Shown here one piece after another: positions 54,529 through 63,101 of a stretch of 64,000 nt of DNA. A program made the translations under genes and the position numbers. The stretch is from Hydrogenophaga sp. (lineage in GTDB: Bacteria > Pseudomonadota > Gammaproteobacteria > Burkholderiales > Burkholderiaceae_C): the NCBI RefSeq assembly GCF_011390835.1, contig NZ_JAABRQ010000001.1, positions 1 through 64,000 of the forward strand. The letters are read 5' to 3'. The notes under the pieces are model-generated. The model did no database searches. It was not told where the DNA came from and worked only from the letters and a program-made list of their open reading frames with translations. Each line of letters begins with the position of its first letter. Position 1 is the stretch's first letter.

Positions 54529-55923
54529 GTGGAACACCTCAACATCCCCGCATCGCCCGAAAAATCGCTGGAAGGCTGGCCCGACTGGTCGATCCTCATC
54601 GTCGACGACGAGCAGGGCATGCTCAATTTTCTGGTCAAGACCCTGGCGCCGCGCTGCCATTTCGTCATGAGCGCGTCGAGCGCTGAAGAAGGCATGGACT
54701 GGCTGCGGGGACATCATGTGGACTTGGTGATCCTGGATATTTCATTGCCCGGCAAGAGCGGCGTCGCCTGGCTCAAGGAACTGCGCGAGCAAGGCTTCAC
54801 CGGCGAGGTGATCCTGATCACCGCCTTCGCCGATCTGGAGACCGCCATCGAAGCGCTTCGCGCCGGCGCGTCGGACTTTGTGCTCAAACCGTTTCGCGTG
54901 CCGCAGATCCTCAACTCGGTGAAACACTGTCACGAGCGCTCGCGCCTGCGGCGCGAAAACTTCGTGCTGCGGCGGGCCCTCACTTCGCCTCGCGCTGGCG
55001 GCCCCAGCCTGGTCGGCAGCTCCGAGCCTATGAACGCGTTGCGAGAGTCCATCGCACGTGTGGCGCCCATGCCGAGCACCGTGCTTCTGCAGGGCGAGTC
55101 CGGCACCGGCAAAGAACTGGTGGCCCGCGAACTGCATGCCCAGAGCCCGCGCGCGGCCCACCCCTTTGTGCCCGTGAACTGCGCGGCGGTCTCGCCAGAT
55201 CTGATCGAAAGCGAGCTCTTCGGTCATGCACGCGGCGCCTTCACCGGCGCGACTCGGGCGCGAGAAGGCCTGTTCCACTATGCACAGGGCGGCACCCTCT
55301 TTCTGGATGAGGTGGCCGAGCTGCCAGTGGCCATCCAGGCCACGCTGCTGCGCGCGATCGAAGACCTGAAAATCCGGCCGGTGGGCAGCGAACAGCTGAT
55401 GTCGGTGAACCTGCGCGTCATCGCTGCCACCAACCGCCGTCTGAGCGACGCAGTCGCAGCGGGGCGCTTCCGGCAAGACCTTTTCTTCCGCCTGCAAGTG
55501 GTGGACCTGACGCTGCCACCACTGCGCAGTCACAAGACCGATATCCCCGCGCTGGTGGCCCATTTCATGGACCAGCTCGCGCCGGCGCTGGGCGTGCCGC
55601 CACTGCAGATCACCGACACCGAGATGGTCTTTCTTCAGCAGTACCACTGGCCGGGCAATGTGCGCGAGCTGCGCAACCTGATCGAGCGCTCGCTGATCCT
55701 GGGCAGCCTCAACGTCTCGGCGCTCTACCCCGGCGAATCGCCGCGCCCCGCCGACGCGGGTGCACCCACCGACCTTCACACGCTGGAGAAGCGGCACATC
55801 CTGTCGGTGCTGGAATCGGTGCAGGGCGACAAGACGCAGGCCGCGCAGCTGCTGGGCGTCTCGCGCCGCACGCTGGAGCGACGCGTACTGGAATGGGGCC
55901 TGCCGCCCGGCAGCGGCCGCTGA
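54529..55923 (+). CDS. NtrC-family sigma-54-dependent response regulator
   Basis: 464 residues from GTG 54529 (no in-frame ATG before the receiver domain). Receiver (20-135) with Asp26/Asp27 and phospho-acceptor Asp70 in LVILDISLPG; AAA+ domain (about 165-400) with Walker A GESGTGKE near 189, the sigma-54 contact loop GAFTGA near 236, and Walker B GGTLFLDEVAE; C-terminal Fis-type HTH (KTQAAQLLGVSRRTLERRV). It couples to the histidine kinase by a TGATG overlap. Divergent from the fdh operon, whose promoter has a sigma-54 site, so it probably activates fdh. Confidence 0.94.
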   Translation: MEHLNIPASPEKSLEGWPDWSILIVDDEQGMLNFLVKTLAPRCHFVMSASSAEEGMDWLRGHHVDLVILDISLPGKSGVAWLKELREQGFTGEVILITAFADLETAIEALRAGASDFVLKPFRVPQILNSVKHCHERSRLRRENFVLRRALTSPRAGGPSLVGSSEPMNALRESIARVAPMPSTVLLQGESGTGKELVARELHAQSPRAAHPFVPVNCAAVSPDLIESELFGHARGAFTGATRAREGLFHYAQGGTLFLDEVAELPVAIQATLLRAIEDLKIRPVGSEQLMSVNLRVIAATNRRLSDAVAAGRFRQDLFFRLQVVDLTLPPLRSHKTDIPALVAHFMDQLAPALGVPPLQITDTEMVFLQQYHWPGNVRELRNLIERSLILGSLNVSALYPGESPRPADAGAPTDLHTLEKRHILSVLESVQGDKTQAAQLLGVSRRTLERRVLEWGLPPGSGR

Positions 55924-58022
55924 TGGCCCGGCATACCGCGCGTTGGCTCACCGGCTCGGTACGCAACAAGCTGCTGGCGATCGCGCTGCTGCCGTTGCTG
56001 GTGGTGTTTCCGCTCATGCTGCTGGCGCTGGCACTGTGGGGCAATGCGGCCTACGACCGCCTGCTGATCACCAAGGTGCGCAGCGACCTCGCGGTGGCCC
56101 GCGGCTACTTCGATCAGGTGCTAACCGAAGTCGGCTCGGGCACGCAAGGCGTGGCGGATTCGCGCGCCCTGTTCGATGCCTGGCAGGCGCTGCACAACGC
56201 ACCCGGCTCGGCCAAGGCCGCACCCACCAGCGCCTTGGCACAGCAGCTGAGCGCCGCGCGCGCGCGGCTGGGGCTGGACCTGCTGGTGCTGTACGACGCG
56301 CAAGGTCACGCCATCGCTCGCGACCAGATCGACGCAACGACCGATCTGCCGCCCATGCCCACCGCCCTAGCGCTGGCATCGCAAGGCACGCGTGCACGGC
56401 CTCAGGCGCGTTTACTGCTGCTCGGGCCGGAGGCGCTGGCCGCGCTGGCGCCGCAGCTGCGGCCCCGCGTGATGGTGCCGCTGGTGCCGACCCGCAACGC
56501 CGCGCCCACCGACCGCAGCGCCGAAGACCGGGCCATGGTGGCGCTCACCAGTGTGCCGGTGCGAGACGGCGCTGGCCAAACGGTGGCCATGGTGGTCGGC
56601 GGGCTGCTGCTCAACCAGAACCTCGATTTCATCGACCACATCAACCGCATCGTCTACCCCGACGGCTCGCTGCCTTTTGGCAGTCAGGGCACGGCAACGC
56701 TGTTTCTCGACGACGTGCGCATCACCACCAACGTGCGCCTGTTCCAGGACCAGCGCGCCATCGGCACACGTGTCTCTCAGACGGTGCGCGACCGGGTGCT
56801 GGGCCAGGGCCAGACCTGGCTGGCGCGCGCTTTTGTGGTGAACGACTGGTACGTCTCGGCCTACGAGCCGCTGCTCGACGCCGCTGGCCAGCGCATCGGC
56901 ATGCTTTACGTGGGTTTTCTGGAGCAACCGTTTCGCCTGGTGCGCTATGCCCTGCTCGCGGTCACCGGCCTGATCTTCCTGCTGGCCATGGCAGTGTCAG
57001 CCTGGTTCTCGCTGCGCTGGGCGCGCAGCATTTTCCGGCCGGTGGAGCAGATGAACCGCACCATGCAGCGGGTGGAAGACGGTGAGGCTCATGCCCGCGT
57101 CGGCGGTTTGCCGGTGCACGACGAACTGGGTGCGCTGGCGGGTCACCTGGACCAGCTGCTCGACGTGATCGACGACAAGACCCGTGCCCTGCAACGCTGG
57201 GGCGACGAGCTCGATCTCAAGGTAGCCGAGAGAACCCAAGCGCTGGAGGCCAGCAACGCGTCGCTGCAGCTAGCTCAACAGCAACTGGTCAAGAGCGAAA
57301 AGCTGGCGGCCATCGGCCAGCTCACCGCCAGCATCGCCCACGAGGTCAACAACCCGATAGCGGTGATGCAGGGCAACCTGGATCTGATGCGCGAGACCCT
57401 GGGCGCGCAGGGCGTGACGGTGCGCGACGAGTTGCGCCTGATGGACGAGCAGATCGAGCGCATGCGCCTCATCGTCACCCAGTTGCTGCAGTACGCGCGC
57501 CCCACCGAATATGCGGGCTATACCGAAGCGCTGGATGTCAACCAGCTGGTCGACGACTGCCTGGTGCTGGTGCAGCACCTGCTCGCCAAGACCGGCATCG
57601 AGGTGCAGCGCGACCTGCGCGCCATACACACGGCCGGCGTCAACCGACAGGAGCTGCAGCAGATCGTGATCAACCTGCTGATCAACGCCATCCAGGCCAT
57701 GCCAGAGGGCGGCGTGTTGCGGCTGAGCACACATGACCTGCCGGACGGCGTGGCGCTCACGGTGCAGGACTCTGGCCCCGGTCTTTCCCCCGCGGTGATG
57801 GAGCGGCTGTTCCGCCCGTTCTTCACCACCAAGAACGACGGCAACGGCCTGGGACTGTGGATCAGCGTGGGGCTGGTTGAGCGCTATGGCGGCAGCCTGG
57901 CGGCCAGCAACCGCAGCGATGGTTTGACTGGCGCGATCTTCACGCTCAACCTGCTCAGCGAACCTCAGGCACCGGCTGCGGCCAGCACCCAGGACGGGCA
58001 CCCGGGTCCGCAGTCAGGCTAG
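55923..58022 (+). CDS. Membrane sensor histidine kinase with periplasmic Cache-like domain
   Basis: 699 residues. One membrane helix (LLAIALLPLLVVFPLMLLALALWG), a ~300-residue periplasmic sensor domain resembling single-Cache_3 modules (DRLLITKVRSDLAVARGYF at its start, NDWYVSAYEPLLDAAGQRIG at its end), a second helix (YALLAVTGLIFLLAMAVSAWF), HAMP, a coiled coil and the kinase: H-box SIAHEVNNPIAVMQGN near 470, N-box INLLINAIQAMPEGG, G boxes DSGPGLS and GLGLWISVGLV. The ATG overlaps the regulator stop (TGATG). The periplasmic ligand is unknown; formate or a related acid is a guess from context. Confidence 0.92.
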   Translation: MARHTARWLTGSVRNKLLAIALLPLLVVFPLMLLALALWGNAAYDRLLITKVRSDLAVARGYFDQVLTEVGSGTQGVADSRALFDAWQALHNAPGSAKAAPTSALAQQLSAARARLGLDLLVLYDAQGHAIARDQIDATTDLPPMPTALALASQGTRARPQARLLLLGPEALAALAPQLRPRVMVPLVPTRNAAPTDRSAEDRAMVALTSVPVRDGAGQTVAMVVGGLLLNQNLDFIDHINRIVYPDGSLPFGSQGTATLFLDDVRITTNVRLFQDQRAIGTRVSQTVRDRVLGQGQTWLARAFVVNDWYVSAYEPLLDAAGQRIGMLYVGFLEQPFRLVRYALLAVTGLIFLLAMAVSAWFSLRWARSIFRPVEQMNRTMQRVEDGEAHARVGGLPVHDELGALAGHLDQLLDVIDDKTRALQRWGDELDLKVAERTQALEASNASLQLAQQQLVKSEKLAAIGQLTASIAHEVNNPIAVMQGNLDLMRETLGAQGVTVRDELRLMDEQIERMRLIVTQLLQYARPTEYAGYTEALDVNQLVDDCLVLVQHLLAKTGIEVQRDLRAIHTAGVNRQELQQIVINLLINAIQAMPEGGVLRLSTHDLPDGVALTVQDSGPGLSPAVMERLFRPFFTTKNDGNGLGLWISVGLVERYGGSLAASNRSDGLTGAIFTLNLLSEPQAPAAASTQDGHPGPQSG

Positions 58023-58063
58023 GGCCTGTTCACACCATTTTTCTATGCGGAAACAGGTCCTAG
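58019..58063. terminator. Hairpin spanning both stop codons of convergent genes
   Basis: CTAGGGCCTGTT and AACAGGTCCTAG pair over 12 bases with one G-T mismatch, around a 21-base loop containing TTTTT. The kinase stop (TAG, 58020-58022) lies in the left arm and the TorD-like gene stop (CTA on plus, 58060-58062) in the right arm. It is probably the shared end signal of the convergent transcripts, although it lacks a flanking T-run. Confidence 0.55.
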
Positions 58064-58677
58064 GCCAGCAGGTCGAAGCCCTGGGTCTCCACGCTCACAA
58101 AGGCCCGGGTGAAGCCAGCCAAGGCGGCGTAGAAGCGCGCTTTGGGATGGGCGGCGATGGCATCGGTCATGTCGTTCACCCACGGCTGCACATGCGTGGT
58201 GAAAAATTTCTGTTGCTGCGACAGATTGGAAACCGACACATCGTCACCGGCGATCAGGAAGCGCATCACCTCGCACAGATACGCGATGTGGTCCTCGGTT
58301 TCGGGCATGCGCTCGTCGCGCGCCAGCCCCAGTGCCGCGAGATCGCCGCGCAGCTGGGCAAGCGGCTTTTCGTTCAGAAACCCGCTCAGGAAGTGCGAAC
58401 CAAACAGGTAGAGCTCGGGCTTGCCCACGCCACCGAACAAATCGTCGTACTCATTCACCACCGATGCATCGTCCTGTACACGGGCCGCAGCGACCAGCTC
58501 GCGCCAGGGCTCTTCCAGAAAACCACCGGCCGCCGGTGCTTCGGTCACCGCCACGCGCAACTGCGCCATCAGCTCGGCAGATGGCGGGGCGTAGTACAGG
58601 GCAGCCAGCAGGCCATAGACCTCGGCGCGTGCGGTCTCTTCGTCGAGCGCGGAGGAGACAGGGATCGGATCGTTCAT
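58060..58677 (-). CDS. TorD/DmsD-like chaperone for the molybdoenzyme
   Basis: 205 residues from ATG 58677; an earlier ATG at 58710 is possible. All-helical TorD family: RAEVYGLLAALYYAPPSAELM at the start, the signature EYDDLFGGVGKPELYLFGSHFLSG (E-Y-x-x-L-F-x-G), and DHIAYLCEVMRFLIAGDD. Such chaperones bind the Tat signal of a molybdoenzyme until the cofactor is inserted. With fdhA as the only molybdoenzyme here, that is the probable client. The kinase/regulator pair lies between it and the structural operon. Confidence 0.9.
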   Translation of the reverse strand: MNDPIPVSSALDEETARAEVYGLLAALYYAPPSAELMAQLRVAVTEAPAAGGFLEEPWRELVAAARVQDDASVVNEYDDLFGGVGKPELYLFGSHFLSGFLNEKPLAQLRGDLAALGLARDERMPETEDHIAYLCEVMRFLIAGDDVSVSNLSQQQKFFTTHVQPWVNDMTDAIAAHPKARFYAALAGFTRAFVSVETQGFDLLA

Positions 58678-58749
58678 CGGTTTTTCCGTTTTCGGTTGAA
58701 GCATCACCACACAGCCACGCAGGCCAAGGTGCTATGCAGAACACGCCGT

Positions 58750-58769
58750 GGAACCGGCTTCGCCGGGCC
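58750..58769. repeat. 20-base repeat, copy 2
   Basis: Identical over 20 bases to 43731-43750 (GGAACCGGCTTCGCCGGGCC). It sits between the TorD-like gene and the Fe-S protein gene, in a 139-base gap. The copies diverge on both sides. Confidence 0.75.
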
Positions 58770-58816
58770 AAAGGCGTGGTCCCCCTGCGGCAAAAATGCG
58801 CAGCGGCGCAGGGGTT

Positions 58817-60925
58817 TCACAAGTCTGTGATCTTGGGCTGGTTCGGGTTGGAATAGATATCGACCACGCGGCAGTCGCCACACATCTTCAGCCGCTCCAG
58901 CGCCTCGCCCTGGAACATCGCGTGGCCCGAGAGCTTGGCCAGCATGACCTCGACACCCTTGAGCGTGCCGAACGGTTTGCGGCAACGGATGCACTCGTAG
59001 GGTTGGGCTTCGTTGAGCACGCGCGGCTGCTTGCGCTGGTCGGCCAGCCACAGGCGGGGTTGCAGCTTGATGGCATCTTCCGGGCAGGTGGTGACGCACA
59101 GACCGCATTGCACGCAGTTCTTTTCGATGAAGCGCAGCTGCGGTCGATCGGGGTTGTCCTGCAGCGCGCTGGCCGGGCACGCGCTGACGCAGCTCAGACA
59201 CAGGGTGCAAGTATCGCGGTTCACCTCAATCGTGCCCAGCGGGGAAGCCGCCGGCAACGCAATCGCCTCAGGGCGCGGTGTGAAGCGCACGCTGTCTTGC
59301 AGCAGGTGATCGAGCGCCAGCTCCAGCGTGGCGCGCTTTTCGGCCTGCACGGCAAAGCTGGCGCGCCGTGCCACGCCTTGGGCGGGCGGCGCAGCCAGGG
59401 TCGCGTCCAGGGCCGGCAGCTCGCGCGCATCGCGCACCTCGATCACGCGGAAATGTTCGCCGCTGTAACCCAGCCCGCTGACGATGGCCTGGGCCACCGC
59501 CATCTGCTCGCGCACCGCATCGCGGTACTGCGGCGCTTCTTCGCCCGTCATCAGCACCCAGACCTGCGACGCACCGTAGGCAAACGCGGTCAGCCAGAGA
59601 TCCACGCCCACCGAGGCGGTGTGCCACAACGGCAGCGGGATCACCCGCGCCGGCACGCCGCGCACCGCTTTGTCGAGCACGGCCATGCGGCCCAGGTCGT
59701 TCACCAGATCCGACCCTGCTTCCTGGCTGTGCAGCAGCAGCGCCGCATCCTGGCCACCAGCCTTCTGGTAGGTGGCCAGCAGGGTGCGCAGCTTCACGCC
59801 TTGTTCGCTGGCACGCGGGTAGGCATAAGTGAGTGCGCCGGTGGGGCAGACGGTGGTGCAGGCGCCGCAGCCGACGCACAGATTGGGGTTGACGACGATC
59901 TGGTTCTTCTTGAGGTCGCTGGTGATGGCCGACGCAGAACAGATGTCGACGCAGGCGTTGCAGCCCACCTGCTCGTTGCGGCCATGGGCGCAGATCTTCT
60001 GCTTGTAGTTGAAGAAGCGCGGCTTCTCGAATTCGCCCACCAGGTCGCGCAGCTTGATCAGAGCGCCGAGCGCCGGCGCACTGTCGAGCCCGGCGGGCAG
60101 ATGGAAATAGCCCTGGGGCACCGCGTGCTGGCTGAAGGCGGGGGTTTCCCGCAGGTCGAGCACGAGATCAAAACTGTCTTCGTGGGACTGGGGATCGCGA
60201 CCAAACTGGATCGCGCCCACCGCCTCGCACGCGGTGACACAGGCGCGGTGCGAGCGGCAGCGGTTCATGTCGATCTGGTAGTCCAGACCAATGGCGCCTT
60301 CCGGGCAGGCGGCCACGCAGGCGTTGCAGCGCGTGCAGAGATCAAGGTCGATCGGGTTGCTGGTGCTGCGCACCAGGGTGAATGCGCCCAGCCAGCCACG
60401 CAGACTGGTGACCTCGCCGGCCAGCACCGGGTAGCGCCGTGCCTGCGAGCCCGAGCCGCCGGTGGCCAGCAGCGTCACATCCAGCACGTCGCTTACCTGG
60501 GCGGCTGCGCGCTCGGCAGCCTCCAGCGGGCCGATGATGAGCAGACGCCCGGCGCTCTCGTAGCCCACCGTGCCAACCGGCTCGGCGTCGGGCAGCCGCG
60601 CCAGCGCCAGCAGCGCCGCCATCTTGGGCGTAGCCTTGGCCGCATCGCGACTCCAGCCCCCGGTCTCGCGGATGTTGACAAAACGGATCGGGCGCACGTC
60701 CAGCGACACCGCGCCTTCGGTCTCGCCTGCCAGTTCGGTGAAAAGCCGGCTTTCCTGGGTGCAGGCGACCACCAGATCGTCGGGGTTGCGCGCGGCCTTC
60801 TGAAAGGCGGGCGCGTCGCGCCGGCACAGCGTGGTGTGCAGCGTCAGGTCTTCATCCAGTGCTTCGCCCAGCGCCTTCGCGTTCAGGGGCATGGTCTGGT
60901 TGCAATTGCAGATCAACGTGGTCAT
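58817..60925 (-). CDS. Large multi-cluster 4Fe-4S protein of the fdh maturation set
   Basis: 702 residues from ATG 60925 (MTTLICNCNQTMPLNAK). The N-terminal ~190 residues hold CNCNQ, a Cys in LCRRDAP and VACTQESRLF. Ferredoxin motifs follow: CTRCNACVAACPEG, CRSHRACVTACEAVG, CNACVDIC, CVGCGACTTVCPTG, CTLCLSCVSACPAS and CVQCGLCVTTCPED. The C-terminus has CIRCRKPFG and CGDCR, a possible zinc site. No NAD or flavin motif is visible. It may shuttle electrons or clusters during FDH maturation or from FDH; function is unproven. It overlaps the DUF3306 gene by 74 bases. Confidence 0.88.
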   Translation of the reverse strand: MTTLICNCNQTMPLNAKALGEALDEDLTLHTTLCRRDAPAFQKAARNPDDLVVACTQESRLFTELAGETEGAVSLDVRPIRFVNIRETGGWSRDAAKATPKMAALLALARLPDAEPVGTVGYESAGRLLIIGPLEAAERAAAQVSDVLDVTLLATGGSGSQARRYPVLAGEVTSLRGWLGAFTLVRSTSNPIDLDLCTRCNACVAACPEGAIGLDYQIDMNRCRSHRACVTACEAVGAIQFGRDPQSHEDSFDLVLDLRETPAFSQHAVPQGYFHLPAGLDSAPALGALIKLRDLVGEFEKPRFFNYKQKICAHGRNEQVGCNACVDICSASAITSDLKKNQIVVNPNLCVGCGACTTVCPTGALTYAYPRASEQGVKLRTLLATYQKAGGQDAALLLHSQEAGSDLVNDLGRMAVLDKAVRGVPARVIPLPLWHTASVGVDLWLTAFAYGASQVWVLMTGEEAPQYRDAVREQMAVAQAIVSGLGYSGEHFRVIEVRDARELPALDATLAAPPAQGVARRASFAVQAEKRATLELALDHLLQDSVRFTPRPEAIALPAASPLGTIEVNRDTCTLCLSCVSACPASALQDNPDRPQLRFIEKNCVQCGLCVTTCPEDAIKLQPRLWLADQRKQPRVLNEAQPYECIRCRKPFGTLKGVEVMLAKLSGHAMFQGEALERLKMCGDCRVVDIYSNPNQPKITDL

Positions 60926-61520
60926 TGGGTGGGGTCTGTGGTGATTCGCTCGCGGCGGCGACGGTGTCAGCTGGCGGCTCCGTCGATTCGGCGGTGGGGG
61001 AAAGTTCGCGTGTCTCGGGCGTTGCGGCCACTTGCGCCGCGTCTGACGCAGGCGAAGCAATGGCAGGCGCTACCTTCACTTCGTTCGGATCGTCGACCAA
61101 CTTGAGGAACTGGGCACCCACCATCTTGGCCATCATGGCGGCCGACAGCGGGCTGGGCTGGGAATAATCGTCAATGTAGATGTCCAGGCCATCCATCACG
61201 TTGTAGTGGGGGTCGGTAAACAGCTTTCTCACCGCGGCGTTACGCACCTCGGGCGACACGCTGCGTCCCACGAAGCGCTTGAAGTCGGACTGTGGTGTGA
61301 GCTCGGCCACGTCTTCCAGCGTGGGTGGCGGGGGAGCTGGCTGCTCAGCCTCCGCAGGCGACTCGACGGGCACCGCGGCCTGCACGCCTGAAGGAGCGAC
61401 AGGCGGTGCCACGCGCGGGACCGGCGGCGCCGGCTCGGCAGGCAGCGGATCGCCGCTGCGCACCTGCACCTTGCGCCGCGACCAGCGGCTGAAAAAGTTG
61501 TCGTCGTCTTCGATCACCAT
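60852..61520 (-). CDS. DUF3306 family protein
   Basis: 222 residues. The conserved core is FFSRWSRRKVQV at the N-terminus and, after a Pro/Ala linker, LTPQSDFKRFVGRSVSPEVRNAAVRKLFTDPHYNVMDGLDIYIDDYSQP. The last ~80 residues are low-complexity and are encoded partly in the overlap with the next gene. The family is named DUF3306 and occurs with DUF3305 in FDH clusters; biochemical role unknown. Its ATG starts immediately before the stop of the amidotransferase gene. Confidence 0.88.
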   Translation of the reverse strand: MVIEDDDNFFSRWSRRKVQVRSGDPLPAEPAPPVPRVAPPVAPSGVQAAVPVESPAEAEQPAPPPPTLEDVAELTPQSDFKRFVGRSVSPEVRNAAVRKLFTDPHYNVMDGLDIYIDDYSQPSPLSAAMMAKMVGAQFLKLVDDPNEVKVAPAIASPASDAAQVAATPETRELSPTAESTEPPADTVAAASESPQTPPNDHVDLQLQPDHAPEREGAGRSTG

Positions 61521-61521
61521 A

Positions 61522-62349
61522 TCAGTGGGATGTCGTGTGAGCCGGCATTGTCTTGGTGCGGTGGCGATCGGCTCGGCCGCGGGCCGCTTGCAGGAAGGCG
61601 CTCATCATCGGGCCGCTGTCAAGCAGGCCCTGCGTTTCTTCGCCTGGAGTGAGGTGGAACTCCGGGTGCCATTGCACGCCGAGCACGAATGACGGGCCTC
61701 GGTGGCGGATGGCCTCCACGATCCCATCCACCGGCGAGCGCGCCTCCACGTCCAGACCGTCACCCAGCCGGTCCACACACTGATGATGGATGCTGGTGAC
61801 CTGGTGCGGGCGATCATCGCCATACAGCTGCGCCAGCGACGACCCGGCAACAAACTGCACCTCGTGCATCAGGCGGTCGTATCGCTGGGTGTCCTGGTGC
61901 ACCAGGGCACCAGCGCGCATGCTGGGGATGTCCTGCACCAGCGTGCCGCCGAAGCACACATTGATGAGCTGTGCGCCCCGACAGATGCCGAGTACGGGCT
62001 TGCCAGCTTCGATGAAGGCGCGCAGCAAGGCCAGTTCGTACCGGTCGCGAATGGCGTCGCCAGCCCAGGCCGGGTCGGCCAACGTGCCGCCGTAGCTTTC
62101 GGGACAGATATCGATACCGCCCTGCAGCACCAGGCCATCGAGCAGGTCCACGATGTCGGAGACCGGCGCGCGGTTCACAGACAGCGGACTTTCTTCGTCG
62201 ATGAAGGGCACCATAAGCGCGATCGCCCGGTGCGCCATGATCCAGTGCGCCATCGAGCTCTCCAGAAACTGCAGCCGCTTTTGCGGCAGACCCAGACCCG
62301 GGGGTGGGTCGTGCAACAGGCGTGCGCTGATGCCGATGCGCAGCGTCAT
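61522..62349 (-). CDS. Class I glutamine amidotransferase / PuuD-like C26 hydrolase
   Basis: 275 residues of the peptidase C26 family. The nucleophile is Cys in PVLGICRGAQLINVCFGG, and His-x-Glu is in VLGVQWHPEFHLTPGE, so the triad is complete. GGIDICPESYGG and the SIHHQCVD segment match PuuD-type gamma-glutamyl-GABA hydrolases. Odd placement: it lies between DUF3305 and DUF3306 with coupled junctions on both sides (4-base overlap with DUF3305 upstream), in a cluster with no polyamine genes. Substrate may therefore differ from PuuD. Confidence 0.85.
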   Translation of the reverse strand: MTLRIGISARLLHDPPPGLGLPQKRLQFLESSMAHWIMAHRAIALMVPFIDEESPLSVNRAPVSDIVDLLDGLVLQGGIDICPESYGGTLADPAWAGDAIRDRYELALLRAFIEAGKPVLGICRGAQLINVCFGGTLVQDIPSMRAGALVHQDTQRYDRLMHEVQFVAGSSLAQLYGDDRPHQVTSIHHQCVDRLGDGLDVEARSPVDGIVEAIRHRGPSFVLGVQWHPEFHLTPGEETQGLLDSGPMMSAFLQAARGRADRHRTKTMPAHTTSH

Positions 62350-62987
62350 GCACCGCTCCCGGGCGGGCGAGGCCCATGCACCTTCTCGGTGGAAATGCGA
62401 ACCGGCTGGCCAAAGCGATCTGTCAGCGGTTTGAAACTGTCGGGCCGCTTTCGGCGTTTGGGCTCGGCCTGGTAATGCTCGGCCACAAAACCGCGCAGCC
62501 AGTCCACCACGGGAGCCGGCGCGGCTACCTGATCGACCCGCTCCTGGGCATCGAGCCAGCGGCCTGCATCGTGGTAGCTCAGCGTGACGACCTGGGGTAC
62601 GGCCACCGGCTCACCATCGATCAGGCGGGCTTCGTCGAGGCGCCAGAAGACCCAGAAACACGGCTTGGGGCTGGAGAGATTGAGGAAGTAGCCTTCGGCG
62701 TCATCGCGAAACAGCGTGACGCGCCGCCCGGGGTACAGCCAGTACGACGCACCGGCCACCGCCGCAGTGCCTTCCAGCGGCGACACCTCACGCGTCTCGG
62801 CAGGTGGCGCCTCGGCGTCGGCGCCCGACCAAGCGGGCTCGCCGGTCAGCAGCACATCGCTCAGCACCCAGCGCCAGGGTTGCCAGCGCGCCATCGGACC
62901 GACCACGGGCTCACGCCGCATGACCACATCGACGTCCAGTACGGGTCGTCCGGATCGCAACGTAGAAGGGGAGGGATCAATATCCAT
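62346..62987 (-). CDS. DUF3305 family protein
   Basis: 213 residues from ATG 62987 (MDIDPSPSTLRSG); a GTG at 63017 would add 10. It has VDVVMRREPVVGPMARWQPWRWVLSDVL, then YLNLSSPKPCFWVFWRL-like YFLNLSSPKPCFWVFWRLD, VVTLSYHDAGRWLDAQERVD and a basic C-terminus. The DUF3305 family accompanies DUF3306, TorD-like and multi-cluster Fe-S genes near formate dehydrogenases. Function unknown. It heads the maturation unit, 84 bases downstream of mrp/apbC. Confidence 0.88.
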   Translation of the reverse strand: MDIDPSPSTLRSGRPVLDVDVVMRREPVVGPMARWQPWRWVLSDVLLTGEPAWSGADAEAPPAETREVSPLEGTAAVAGASYWLYPGRRVTLFRDDAEGYFLNLSSPKPCFWVFWRLDEARLIDGEPVAVPQVVTLSYHDAGRWLDAQERVDQVAAPAPVVDWLRGFVAEHYQAEPKRRKRPDSFKPLTDRFGQPVRISTEKVHGPRPPGSGA

Positions 62988-63101
62988 GTAAACACTCACT
63001 GTACGCCAAGCACTCACGGCGCAAAGTCCGTATCAGCCCTAAGCCAGCACAGCGCGTGAGGTGATGCCGGCTACCTGAGACCTGAGACGATCTCTAAGCC
63101 C

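Noticed and set aside
58748-61105. A 785-codon open frame on the plus strand opposite the Fe-S protein gene
   Set aside because: The minus-strand frame has six ferredoxin motifs; the plus frame has none and is an antisense shadow.
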